From Planctomycetaceae bacterium (GTDB lineage: Bacteria > Planctomycetota > Planctomycetia > Planctomycetales > Planctomycetaceae): a stretch of 44,688 bases of DNA. The position numbers and the translations under genes were made by a program. How positions within the stretch are numbered: the stretch's first letter is position 1; the number at the start of each line of letters is the position of its first letter. The notes under the pieces are model-generated. The model ran no database searches and was not told the origin of the DNA. It saw only the letters and a list, made by a program, of their open reading frames with translations. Shown here one piece after another: positions 1 to 8,772 of this stretch. The DNA lies in assembly GCA_028284485.1 (NCBI GenBank), contig JANQRQ010000319.1, positions 1 through 44,688 on the forward strand, given 5' to 3'.

Positions 1-362
1 CCCCAGCCACCCGCCGATCTAGTCCGGCTATCCAAAGAAGTCACGCTAAGACGCGGAGGCGCGAAGATGACAATGGCAAGTGGTAGTGTGCGTGCTTGCG
101 CGCACAGAACATCGTGGCGGCTGCGGCAGGCTATTCGACTGCCGAGTTCATTCCATCTGTCGGGGAACAAAAAAGGGGACATTCAACATTTCTATTTCAT
201 TCGAAAGTGACACGAAGTGTGTACGACTGGCCGAAAGTAGAATGTCCCCTTTTTGCAGCGGGTGGCTGGGGCGTCTTGCGACGGTAAATTAATCTGCGAC
301 TCGCTTCGAAGGTTGCAGTTGTAATCAACGAATCTCGCGAGATAGCCCCAGAGTGGCAGTTA
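1..362. other. Non-coding repeat-rich region at the window start
   Basis: No convincing gene is seen; the short open frames here lack a ribosome site and any family resemblance. A 14-base inverted repeat is visible: bases 1-14 are the exact reverse complement of bases 258-271. It encloses the palindromic element at 170-254, so the window probably opens inside a larger repeat. The region lies downstream of the minus-strand gene ending at 363. Confidence 0.7.
170..254 (+). repeat. Dispersed imperfect palindrome, copy A
   Basis: The left arm AAAAAGGGGACATTCAAC is mirrored by the right arm GTAGAATGTCCCCTTTTT, leaving one A-A mismatch inside the stem. The roughly 50-base middle is not conserved. 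The same arms with the same mismatch recur at 20421-20500 (opposite orientation) and 32908-32992. The A-rich and T-rich outer ends would let the folded RNA act as an intrinsic terminator in either direction. It lies 109 bases past the end of the minus-strand heme gene. It could be a REP-like or MITE-like element; no transposase is present in the window. Confidence 0.8.
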
Positions 363-3300
363 CTATCGTGACAAATTGTGCACGGTGTTATGAATCACGC
401 CTTCGATCGGCTCGCCGTTCGATCCGGTCACGAAGTAGCGAATCTCCATGCACCAAGTCGGTTCGATCTCGGGCATCTCCAGAAACAAAGTCTTCCGATC
501 GTCCGACAATTCGGCGGACGCCACTTGCAGCGCATGCTCGTCGTAATGCTTGGAACCGTAATTCGCCGTCCGTTTCAGCGACCAGACTTTCACGGCAAAG
601 TTCTGCAGATCACCGGCGCTCGCGGGATCGAGTTCCCCGCTGAACTCGATTTCCATGCCGTTCGTTTTGGCGTGCAGGCCGATCGGCAAGTGCACCGGCT
701 TGCCTGTATACCGAATTCGGTAGAAGCCGCCCGGTTGATGCTGACTGCCGGCCCAGGCGAACATGCCACAGGTATAAAGCTGTCCGTCGACGGGGTGAAA
801 GCGGCCACGAATCACGCCGGTCGGAAATTGCGGGATCGGCAGTTCGCACATGCCCCCCTGCACTTGCCCGTTGACGCGTTCATGCGGCACGACATAGACC
901 TTGCCGTACCCGTACGACAGGTTCAGCAGCGATCCCGAAATCGGTCCCCATTGGTCGCTGTCGACCCACAACAGTTCCGCGGGCGAACGATCGAACTCGT
1001 TTGTAATCCAACATAACGGCTGTTCCATGGCGTCGTCGGAGTCGTCGGTGACATCGTGGTAGCCGAACATGTTGCCGTAAAAGCCCCCTTCCTGAACCCA
1101 ATTAATGCGGTTCTTGGGATTCCAGTGTCCTTCCTGGTCGGTCACGATGAATGTTCCATCGGGATTGAGGCACACACCGTTGGCCGCGCGAAAACCATTC
1201 GCAAGAATGTCGGTCCGCTCGCCGTCCGGGCTAACTCGCAGCAGCGTGCCATGATGCGGCACGAGCGCCGGCAGTGCGTGCCGGGCCGACTTCGCATAAT
1301 AGAAGTTCCCCTGGTCGTCGGTTTGCAAACCCATGGCGAATTCATGGAAGTGGTCCGTCACCTGATGATCGTTATTAAAGTTCTCGAAATAGTCGATTTC
1401 GCCGTCATCATTCAGATCGTGCAGAATGACCAATTGGTCGCGACACGTGATGTAGATTTCGCCGTCGACGATTTTCACGCCGAGCGGTTGAAACAATCCC
1501 GACGCAATGCGTTGCCAGGTGAGTCCAGCTGCTGCATTGTTGAGACCGGTGACGTGCCAGATATCGCCGTCCCAGGCGGAAAGGATGGCTTCATTGCCGT
1601 CCGGAAAGAAGTCGATCCCCGTTAAACGTACTTGGCACAACCAGGGGTTGTCTTCCGGACGGGTGAGCACATCGACTGCGAACGGTCCGTCATCATTTCC
1701 GACGATTGGTGCGGTGGTGACTTTGGTCGGCCAACGTGGCGGACCGCCATGTGTCAGTGGTTCGAGGTCGAGGTCTGTCGCCTCGAAGTGGCCGATTTGT
1801 TTCTCAACGTCGCCGGCAACCGCCATGAAGTCGCTGCCCGGTGGCATCCCTGCAGTCCACAGCAGGAAGTTGATCGGATCAGGCCCGGCGGGGATCTTCA
1901 GTCGCAGATTTCCCTCTTCCAGCGGCAGCCATTTGACGTTTTCCGGGGCGAAGCGAATGCCGGCAGCAATGTCGCGGCTGAGGGGCCGGCTGCGCACGAT
2001 CGATCCGCTGTGCCCGTTTCCGCTGACGTCGGCGACCGTGTCGGCTTCAACGCGCGCGAGATCCCAAATTGCGGTTGCGTCATTTGGAAAGTTTCCGTTC
2101 GAAGGAGCAAGTTCCGCTGCGTTTAATTGGCGCGCGTAAAAGCGGAGCTGGTCAATTTCTCCATCGAAATACGACTGCGGTTCTGGGAAGTCGGGTGCGG
2201 TATACCCAATCCGCACCACGTGCCGCCGGGCCTGCCGTTTGGGGCTGAGACGGCTGCTCCCCTCGAGTTTTCCATCGATAAACAGCTGCACTTCGCCGCT
2301 CTCTTCTTGCCAGGTCATGGCGACGTCGTGCCATTGGCCGTCATTGACAGAGCGGCGTGACCGAACGGCTCCGACCCAACCTATGTCGAAGCAGAGTTTC
2401 CCGCCGCGTACGAATAATGTTTTGCCGTCCCGCACCCACTCGCCTGATTTTGCCGCCTTGGAGAACAGCGTTCCGCCCGAATCCGTGCGAATCCGCGCTG
2501 TGATGGAGTAGTCGCTTTTGGTCATATCGAACACCTGCGAGCCGTCGACTTCGACGCTGGTTGTGCCATTAAAGAGCTTCTCGGCAGCGGTTTGGTCTTT
2601 GGGTGATCGTGTGTCGCCCACGACGGTGACAATCGCCTGGCCGGCTGATTCGGAATCGACTGCGACCAGTTGTGGCTCGTCTTCGGGGTGGTGCGCGACT
2701 TGCAGAATCATGTCGCGCGATCGTGGGCCGATGTTGAGCGAGCGTGTGAAAACGGGTGCATGTTCGGTGTTCAACAATCCCGGCGATTCCAGCACAGAAG
2801 AGTCGCCGACCGTGTACGAAATAATGACTCGATCGTTGTAGTAGTACATGCCCTTGTAGTGAGACCAATCGCGGGGCAATGGCCCGTACAACCGATCGTC
2901 GCGGCCGCGCAGCCGCGGGTCTTCAAATGTTGTCGAGCTTGGTTCTGCCCATCCGGGGCCGGTCGGATTGGAAAACTTGACGTCTCCCACGACTCGCGGA
3001 TGTATTTGATGCCGTCCGTTGAAATGAATCCCGTTCCAATCGATGAATCCGGTTCCGCTCCAGGCGGCTGCGACGCGCATCGTATCGTGGTCGAAAACCA
3101 TCCAGTGCTGACCCCGAGAGACTCCCCCTGGTCCCGGATCGAGACGGACAGCGATACCCTTGTACGCGAAGTTGGAAGCATCCGTGCCTATTTCGTACGT
3201 GTTGACCAGGTTGGGACCGTAGTCCATGTTGACCCACGGTTCGATATTTGTCGGCTCCGGGCCGCGTGTGTCCCCCTTGGGCAACCGTTCCAAATAGCTG

Positions 3301-4256
3301 GCATCGATTCTTGCGTATTGCGACGGGTTGTCATCCTTGAGGTAGGCCTCGCGAATGTAATGGATCACATCATACTTTTGCTGGGGCACCATCCACGCTT
3401 GTGCCACCATCATGCCGAATCCGCGCGTCAACGTTTGATACATCGTGTGCGGATCGTTGCCGTTTTTGAATTTGCCGGAAGCGAACCGCAAAGAAGTCGG
3501 CAAAGAACCGGGCCTGGTGTGCGTTCCGTGACAGTTGATACACAGTCGGTTGTAAATCGCTTCGCCGCGATCGTAACTGTCATCGTCGAGATCGCGAATC
3601 ATACCGGCATGATCGATATGCGACTCGTATTCCGGCAAAGGTTTCGCCGCATACAACGCGGCAGGCGGTTCCAGTTCTCGTGCGCGTGACGGACCGAACT
3701 CGACAACCTCCATCACATAGCGCATTAAGTCGAGCACTTGCTGCCGACTCGCGAGTTGATTCACTTGTCCGGCGGGCATGATCGACTGTGTGTTGTTAAC
3801 AACTTCGTCGATATCTTCTTTAGCGATTTCGATGATGCGTCCCGGTTGAGTGGCATCACGCACGGCGATTTGGCCGTTGTCATTGGGAACCGGCAGCCCG
3901 ACGACCGTTCGACCGTCGAGTGTAATCACGGTGACCGACTCGAATCCTTTGCGAATTTTCTTGGACGGATCCAAAATTGACTCGACGATATGCAGGTCGG
4001 TGACTTCTTCGGGAAGCTTTGCCAAGTTCGGGCCGAGCCCATAATCCCGCGCGCCGACCGTGTGACATTTCGTGCAAGCCATATAGGGTTGGTAGAACAG
4101 AACGGCGCCTCGCTTGGGGTCGCCGAGTGCCCTGGCAACGCGTGCGAGATTCTCTGGATTCTCCTCTAAGAGCCGCTGTTCCAACGCCTGAGCCAAAACC
4201 GTGTTGGGGAGGCTGGCGAGAAGGCACAAAACGATTGAAGCAGAAACCAGTTTCAT
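363..4256 (-). CDS. Secreted di-heme c-type cytochrome with LamG and beta-propeller domains
   Basis: A very large exported protein, 1297 residues from the preferred ATG. That start opens a clean signal peptide (MKLVSASIVLCLLASLPN, cleavage after VLAQA). An in-frame ATG 12 codons upstream is less likely. Two heme c sites are visible: CTKCH near residue 61, followed by a planctomycete-type heme domain ending in a MPAGQ methionine, and CINCH near residue 239 with a downstream MM. A middle region of about 330-560 residues resembles a planctomycete domain of unknown function. A LamG-like jelly roll (about 578-716, with NDGQWHDVAMTW) follows, then a propeller resembling glucose/sorbosone dehydrogenases. 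It probably passes electrons from oxidation of an extracellular substrate. The substrate is unknown and no catalytic base was identified. Confidence 0.85.
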   Translation of the reverse strand: MKLVSASIVLCLLASLPNTVLAQALEQRLLEENPENLARVARALGDPKRGAVLFYQPYMACTKCHTVGARDYGLGPNLAKLPEEVTDLHIVESILDPSKKIRKGFESVTVITLDGRTVVGLPVPNDNGQIAVRDATQPGRIIEIAKEDIDEVVNNTQSIMPAGQVNQLASRQQVLDLMRYVMEVVEFGPSRARELEPPAALYAAKPLPEYESHIDHAGMIRDLDDDSYDRGEAIYNRLCINCHGTHTRPGSLPTSLRFASGKFKNGNDPHTMYQTLTRGFGMMVAQAWMVPQQKYDVIHYIREAYLKDDNPSQYARIDASYLERLPKGDTRGPEPTNIEPWVNMDYGPNLVNTYEIGTDASNFAYKGIAVRLDPGPGGVSRGQHWMVFDHDTMRVAAAWSGTGFIDWNGIHFNGRHQIHPRVVGDVKFSNPTGPGWAEPSSTTFEDPRLRGRDDRLYGPLPRDWSHYKGMYYYNDRVIISYTVGDSSVLESPGLLNTEHAPVFTRSLNIGPRSRDMILQVAHHPEDEPQLVAVDSESAGQAIVTVVGDTRSPKDQTAAEKLFNGTTSVEVDGSQVFDMTKSDYSITARIRTDSGGTLFSKAAKSGEWVRDGKTLFVRGGKLCFDIGWVGAVRSRRSVNDGQWHDVAMTWQEESGEVQLFIDGKLEGSSRLSPKRQARRHVVRIGYTAPDFPEPQSYFDGEIDQLRFYARQLNAAELAPSNGNFPNDATAIWDLARVEADTVADVSGNGHSGSIVRSRPLSRDIAAGIRFAPENVKWLPLEEGNLRLKIPAGPDPINFLLWTAGMPPGSDFMAVAGDVEKQIGHFEATDLDLEPLTHGGPPRWPTKVTTAPIVGNDDGPFAVDVLTRPEDNPWLCQVRLTGIDFFPDGNEAILSAWDGDIWHVTGLNNAAAGLTWQRIASGLFQPLGVKIVDGEIYITCRDQLVILHDLNDDGEIDYFENFNNDHQVTDHFHEFAMGLQTDDQGNFYYAKSARHALPALVPHHGTLLRVSPDGERTDILANGFRAANGVCLNPDGTFIVTDQEGHWNPKNRINWVQEGGFYGNMFGYHDVTDDSDDAMEQPLCWITNEFDRSPAELLWVDSDQWGPISGSLLNLSYGYGKVYVVPHERVNGQVQGGMCELPIPQFPTGVIRGRFHPVDGQLYTCGMFAWAGSQHQPGGFYRIRYTGKPVHLPIGLHAKTNGMEIEFSGELDPASAGDLQNFAVKVWSLKRTANYGSKHYDEHALQVASAELSDDRKTLFLEMPEIEPTWCMEIRYFVTGSNGEPIEGVIHNTVHNLSR

Positions 4257-4602
4257 GGGAAGTCTCGTTTCGGAACAATTCGGGGCAAGCAATGATCGTT
4301 GGCCATAATATCAGGAATCTTCAATGTAACGTGTTGCGGAGTCGCCTAGCTACTGCGGAGCGCGACATTTGACCAACTGTCCCATTGAGGTCAATTCTTG
4401 TATATCCGGTCTAATCAACGATTTCCGCTGCCGTAAGGGCGATTCGCTGCAGCGATGCTGTCGGCGATTTCGTACAATGCAGGGAGAACTCTCCGATGCT
4501 TCCGGCGCGAGCCTTTTCTCCAAACCTGTGTCGACGTAGTCATAATGGAACACAATCCGTCCGAAATGACGACTTCAGAGATTGCAGCTGGCTGAGGAAC
4601 GA
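4257..4602. other. Divergent intergenic region
   Basis: About 345 bases between the minus-strand heme protein and the plus-strand aminotransferase. It must hold both promoters, but no clear -35/-10 pair, operator or riboswitch was recognised. A 16-codon frame beginning with ATG at 4543 has no ribosome site and is not proposed as a gene. Confidence 0.5.
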
Positions 4603-5898
4603 ATGACTGCTGATATCAACACCGAATTGCCACCTCCACCATTCAGCCACCGGCGCCGTTGGGCTTCGGAGCAGGCGATCAGTTTTCTGATGCAACAAGC
4701 GGTCGAAAACCGTGATGTGGTGTCGCTCGCGGCCGGGTTGGTTGACCAGGCGTCGCTGCCGGTAAGTGAGACCCGCACAGTTTTGGAAGAAGAATTGCGG
4801 GACGCCGACCATGCACGAGAGATGCTGCAGTATGGGACGACGGCCGGATTGGAAAAGCTCCGCGAAACTCTGGTCGAGCATCTCAGCCGGCTCGAACAGC
4901 GCTCCGCGATGGAAATGGATCTTACTGCCGACCGAATTGTCCTCACGACCGGCTCGCAGCAATTTCTGTCGTTAGTCGGCGAAGTATTATTGGATCCCGG
5001 CGACATCTGTTTGGTTGCCGCTCCAACCTATTTCGTATTCTTGGGAAATCTGAATGGATTGGGCGCACGTGCGATCTCCGTGGCAACTGACGCCGACGGC
5101 ATGCGTATGGATGCGCTGGAGGCCCAACTGGAGCGGCTCGAAAGCGAAGGAGAGTTGGAACGGGTCAAGTTGATCTACCTGGTGAGCTATTACAGCAATC
5201 CCAGCGGGCTGAGTTTGTCGGAAGATCGCCGGTCGGAAGTTGTTGAAATCGCTCGGCGCTGGTCGAAACGCCACCGCATTATGATATTGGAAGACGCCGC
5301 CTATCGAGAAATGCGATACGATGGCCCTGTCTTTCCCAGTGTTTGGAGCCACGACGTTCCGAACGAGTCCGTCATTTTGACTCAGACTTTTTCCAAGAGC
5401 TTTTCGCCCGGCATTCGCGTCGGCTACGGCATTTTGCCTCGCGATTTGGTCGACCCGATTTGCGACCGCAAAGGAAATGAAGATTTCGGATCGTCGAACT
5501 TCGGCCAGCACATTATTTCGGGCATCTTCGATCGTGGATTGTATTACCCGCATGTGGAGCAGGTTCGCGCCTCGTATCGTTCCAAGCGGGATTGCATGCT
5601 CGACGCGGCTGATAAGTATTTCGGCGACATTCCCGGTGTCTCGTGGGTCCATCCGCATGGTGGCTTGTACGTTTGGATGACATTGCCCGACTCGGTCGAC
5701 ACCGGATTCGACGGCTCGCTGTTCGACCGGGCGACGAAACACGAAAAAGTGATGTACGTGCCCGGAGAATTGTTCTATGCCGGATCGACGGCGGAGAAAT
5801 TCACGCATCAGATGCGTTTGAGCTACGGCGTGCAGACACCGGAAGGGATCGACGAAGGGATGCGCCGCTTGTCGCAAGCGGTACGGGCAATGTTGTAA
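4603..5898 (+). CDS. PLP-dependent aminotransferase, class I/II (MocR/LysN-like fold)
   Basis: A cytoplasmic fold-type I aminotransferase of 431 residues. The ATG at 4603 is preferred over an in-frame TTG at 4582 because GAGGAACG sits just before it. Visible hallmarks are the cofactor-binding TTGSQQFLSLVG, the YSNPSG substrate/cofactor loop, the LEDAAYREMRY aspartate that holds the pyridine nitrogen, the Schiff-base lysine in TFSKSFSPGIRVGYG, and the late arginine in HQMRLSYG. The pattern best resembles 2-aminoadipate/aromatic aminotransferases of the LysN and MocR type, but there is no GntR DNA-binding domain. The amino donor and acceptor cannot be read from sequence. It stands alone on its strand, with about 260 bases before the next gene. 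Confidence 0.88.
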   Translation: MTADINTELPPPPFSHRRRWASEQAISFLMQQAVENRDVVSLAAGLVDQASLPVSETRTVLEEELRDADHAREMLQYGTTAGLEKLRETLVEHLSRLEQRSAMEMDLTADRIVLTTGSQQFLSLVGEVLLDPGDICLVAAPTYFVFLGNLNGLGARAISVATDADGMRMDALEAQLERLESEGELERVKLIYLVSYYSNPSGLSLSEDRRSEVVEIARRWSKRHRIMILEDAAYREMRYDGPVFPSVWSHDVPNESVILTQTFSKSFSPGIRVGYGILPRDLVDPICDRKGNEDFGSSNFGQHIISGIFDRGLYYPHVEQVRASYRSKRDCMLDAADKYFGDIPGVSWVHPHGGLYVWMTLPDSVDTGFDGSLFDRATKHEKVMYVPGELFYAGSTAEKFTHQMRLSYGVQTPEGIDEGMRRLSQAVRAML

Positions 5899-6162
5899 TT
5901 CCGGTCCCAATGTCCGAAATGCTCCATGAGATTCCTTCGCGCGAATTGGCTCGTTCCCTAACCAATTTCTCGAAATGAGGGGTTTCACTCCAGGCATCTG
6001 CGTCAATTGATCCTGAATGGTAACGATTGCCCGATTTGATTGAACGTTCTCTGCCTTTCTTAACGATAATGACAACTGTCGATGCGACTATCAGCAAGCG
6101 CTGCCGCTCGTATTGAACACGAATCGCTCGAGATTGCCATCTTTGTGCTCGAAAGCGCTGAC

Positions 6163-6876
6163 ATGTCCCCCTGCCAATCGTGTCACGCCGGATGTTGCCG
6201 CGCCTACGCCGTTCCGATCAGCGGGGCTGACATCGTGCGGATTCAGAATCGCTTCGAGCTATCGTTCTGGGAATTCGTCTACCGCTGGGCCGATCCGCAG
6301 GGCGAAATTGCATTGAACCATGCACCGCAATTCTTCTTCTCGGACGAGCCGCAGACTCCGTATGTCGTCTGCCTGAAACAAGTGGAAAGCGAATACTTCC
6401 CCGAATCGAGTAAGTGCCGATTCTTGATGGAATCCCCGCCCGATGAAGAGCATCCGTTGGGCGTGGCCCGCTGCGGAATTCATCCCGATCGACCGGGCAC
6501 CTGCCGTGCCTACCCCACGAAACTCGACGATGCCGCTGAACTTGCCATTATCGATGAGGTTGCCGAATCCGGCCGCCCTTGTGCCGATGACATCTATAAA
6601 CTGTGCCCACGCCAATGGGAGCCGGCTGATTTTGATCCCGTGACAACCATTCAGGACCTGGTTGTCGTGCAATACGAAATGACGTATTTTCATAAACTTG
6701 CGCTGATCTGGAACCAAAACCCCCAATCGTGGCTCGTCTTTCCGCAGTTCTTGGAATTGGTCTATAAGAAGCGGGTCATCAAAAGCGAAGTTGCCGAATC
6801 TCATCGCTCCGATCACAATATCCTTCCCTTTCCTGTTCAGGGCATAGCACCGAATAGTTCCGCGAAGGCAGCTTAA
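6163..6876 (+). CDS. YkgJ-family cysteine-cluster protein
   Basis: A small cytoplasmic protein, 237 residues from the preferred ATG. An ATG at 6082 would add 27 residues that do not resemble the family. The N-terminus carries the cluster C4-x2-C7-x3-C11-C12, followed by a single cysteine in SSKCRF and a C-GIHPDRPGTCRAYP block. This arrangement is typical of YkgJ (UPF0153) proteins, thought to bind zinc or an iron-sulfur centre. The molecular role is not established. Its stop lies five bases before the epmA start, so the two genes are almost certainly co-translated, which hints at a link with EF-P modification or translation. The upstream ribosome site is weak (GAAAG). Confidence 0.82.
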   Translation: MSPCQSCHAGCCRAYAVPISGADIVRIQNRFELSFWEFVYRWADPQGEIALNHAPQFFFSDEPQTPYVVCLKQVESEYFPESSKCRFLMESPPDEEHPLGVARCGIHPDRPGTCRAYPTKLDDAAELAIIDEVAESGRPCADDIYKLCPRQWEPADFDPVTTIQDLVVVQYEMTYFHKLALIWNQNPQSWLVFPQFLELVYKKRVIKSEVAESHRSDHNILPFPVQGIAPNSSAKAA

Positions 6877-6881
6877 ACTTC

Positions 6882-7943
6882 ATGAGCGACGAACCCCGCT
6901 CGGAACGCGAACCGTTCCGCCCTGCGGCCAAGCTCGATCGGCTTCGGATACGATCCGAAGTTTTGTCGTTTGTGCGCGAGTTTTTCAAAGGGAGCGGCTA
7001 TTGGGAAGTTGAAACGCCGACTCTCTCGGCCGATATCGTGGTTGACGTGCATCTCGAACCGTTCGTGACTCAGTGGCACGAAAACGGTGACAGCGGAAAT
7101 GCACCAAGGTCCTACTTTCTGCAAACGTCGCCGGAATTTGGCATGAAGCGGATGCTGGCCGACGGTGCGCAGGCGATTTTTCAAATCGCAAAGGCGTTCC
7201 GTAACGGCGAAGTGGGCCGACTCCACAATCCCGAGTTCACAATGGTGGAATGGTATCGCGTTGGAGACAGCTATCATCAGCAAATGGATTTTACCGAACA
7301 ATTGGTGCGGGCCGTTTTTGAAAAAACAGCCTCGCTCCAGTTGGCTTCGCATGTCGAGCAAGATAACATCCGCCATTTCGATGACACTTCATTTGGTTGC
7401 GTAACCTACGACGAAGCGTTTCGACGGGAATCGGGCACTCCGGTGCTGAATGGCACGGCCGCCGAACTTGTGAGGTTGGCAGAGGAACACAAAGTCGTCG
7501 TGCCGGCTGGGATCGACGCGGATGATCGCGATGCGATTCTCAATTTGCTGTTGGCCGAATTGGTTTCGCCGCGTCTGGGTGTCGGATCTCCGGAGTTCTT
7601 AATTGATTATCCGGCGAGTCAGGCGGCGCTCGCGCAGATTCGTAACAGCGACCCGCCCGTTGCGGAACGATTCGAACTATTCTGTGATGGCATCGAATTG
7701 TGCAACGGATACCAAGAATTAACAGACGCGGACGAATTGCGACGGCGAATCGCAGATCAGAACCGTCAGCGCGCTGCATTAGGGAGATCCGAACTGCCGG
7801 TCGACAACCATTTACTCTCTGCAATGAAAGCGGGACTGCCAATTTGTTCCGGCGTTGCACTTGGCTTCGACCGCTTGCTGATGCTGGCGCTCGGCGCGGA
7901 GTCTGTCTCGGAAGTTATGGCGTTTCCGTTCGATCGCGCGTGA
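6882..7943 (+). CDS. epmA: Elongation factor P (R)-beta-lysyl transferase EpmA (GenX/PoxA)
   Basis: A 353-residue class II lysyl-tRNA-synthetase paralogue with no N-terminal anticodon-binding domain, the defining feature of EpmA. Motif 1 surrounds VETPTLS (about 43-49). Motif 2 spans 106-125 (FRNGE then NPEFTMVEWY). Motif 3 is GVALGFDRLLML near 324-335. ELCNGYQEL matches the lysine-recognition region. In characterised bacteria EpmA activates (R)-beta-lysine and attaches it to a conserved lysine of EF-P, relieving ribosome stalling at polyproline. Neither efp nor the 2,3-aminomutase epmB is in this window. It is coupled to the upstream cysteine-cluster gene and ends 28 bases before the convergent HNH gene. 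Confidence 0.93.
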   Translation: MSDEPRSEREPFRPAAKLDRLRIRSEVLSFVREFFKGSGYWEVETPTLSADIVVDVHLEPFVTQWHENGDSGNAPRSYFLQTSPEFGMKRMLADGAQAIFQIAKAFRNGEVGRLHNPEFTMVEWYRVGDSYHQQMDFTEQLVRAVFEKTASLQLASHVEQDNIRHFDDTSFGCVTYDEAFRRESGTPVLNGTAAELVRLAEEHKVVVPAGIDADDRDAILNLLLAELVSPRLGVGSPEFLIDYPASQAALAQIRNSDPPVAERFELFCDGIELCNGYQELTDADELRRRIADQNRQRAALGRSELPVDNHLLSAMKAGLPICSGVALGFDRLLMLALGAESVSEVMAFPFDRA

Positions 7944-7971
7944 GCGTCGAATTTGGCCTGCGACCCGCGTG

Positions 7972-8583
7972 TTAACGCAAGAAGCTGCTCCAGGAGTCGT
8001 ATCGCTCGCTTTTGAGATGCCAGGTGAAGGCCGGATTGCGTTTCGGGCGACTCGGGACCGAGCGCAATTTCATACCCGCTTCTTGAGGGGTGCGGCCTCC
8101 TTTTCGCACGTTGCACTTCAAGCAGGCGCAGACGATGTTTTCCCAACAGTTCTCGCCGCCGCGACTGCGCGGAACAACATGATCCAAACTGAGGTTCTTC
8201 ACTGAAAAGACGTTGCCGCAGTATTGGCAGCAATGGCCGTCGCGCAAAAAGATATTCCGTCGACTGAATTTGACAGAGCGTCGCGGCAAGCGATCGTAAA
8301 ACAGTAAACGAATGACACGCGGAACCTGAATATCGAAGTTGACGGTGGTCAGCCAGTCCTCGCTGTCGTCCCGATCGTCCAACTCGAGTTTCAGTTCGCA
8401 GATTTCCAGCCAGCTCCGAAAGTCGTAGGCCATGTAGCTGCCGTCTTCGACATGAACGACTTCGGCGTCGCCTTTCCAGAGCAGGCAAAAGGCTCGGCGG
8501 ACAGAAACAATGTTGGTGGCAACGTATGCACGGTTGAGCGTCAACACATTGGCATGTAGAGCCGGACTGCCACTCTGCTGCAT
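7972..8583 (-). CDS. HNH endonuclease family protein
   Basis: A 203-residue protein with a C-terminal HNH nuclease fold. The zinc ribbon is formed by C119-x2-C122 and C154-x2-C157. The catalytic stretch is LSLDHVVPRSRGG (H135), followed by an asparagine in WENIV. The first 100 residues form an uncharacterised domain common in stand-alone bacterial HNH proteins. No methyltransferase, terminase or toxin partner lies nearby, so restriction, phage or toxin roles are not supported. A GAGTGG sequence precedes the ATG. It converges on epmA with only 28 bases between stops. Confidence 0.88.
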   Translation of the reverse strand: MQQSGSPALHANVLTLNRAYVATNIVSVRRAFCLLWKGDAEVVHVEDGSYMAYDFRSWLEICELKLELDDRDDSEDWLTTVNFDIQVPRVIRLLFYDRLPRRSVKFSRRNIFLRDGHCCQYCGNVFSVKNLSLDHVVPRSRGGENCWENIVCACLKCNVRKGGRTPQEAGMKLRSVPSRPKRNPAFTWHLKSERYDSWSSFLR

Positions 8584-8772
8584 CGCAAACCCACTCGTTC
8601 GACCCGAAAAGTCCCGGTTCCAAACCTTGGGGATTCGGGACGATCGATTACCTCGGAGATTCTATTTTAATGGCCGCATCAGGGGCCTTCAATATCGGCT
8701 TGCCAGTAGGTATTTGATTCTTTTTGTGAGTTTAACAGCGAATTCACACCTCGTGACGAATTCATTAGGAAG

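Noticed and set aside
378..1016. Plus-strand open frame of 212 codons opposite the large heme gene
   Set aside because: It is antisense to a clear gene with signal peptide and heme motifs, and shows no family resemblance.
4543..4593. Sixteen-codon leader peptide before the aminotransferase
   Set aside because: No ribosome site, no run of regulatory codons and no attenuator hairpin after it.
7766..8623. Minus-strand frame of 285 codons overlapping the HNH gene and the 3' end of epmA
   Set aside because: The HNH frame carries the zinc and catalytic motifs; this frame is Arg/Ser-rich and has none.
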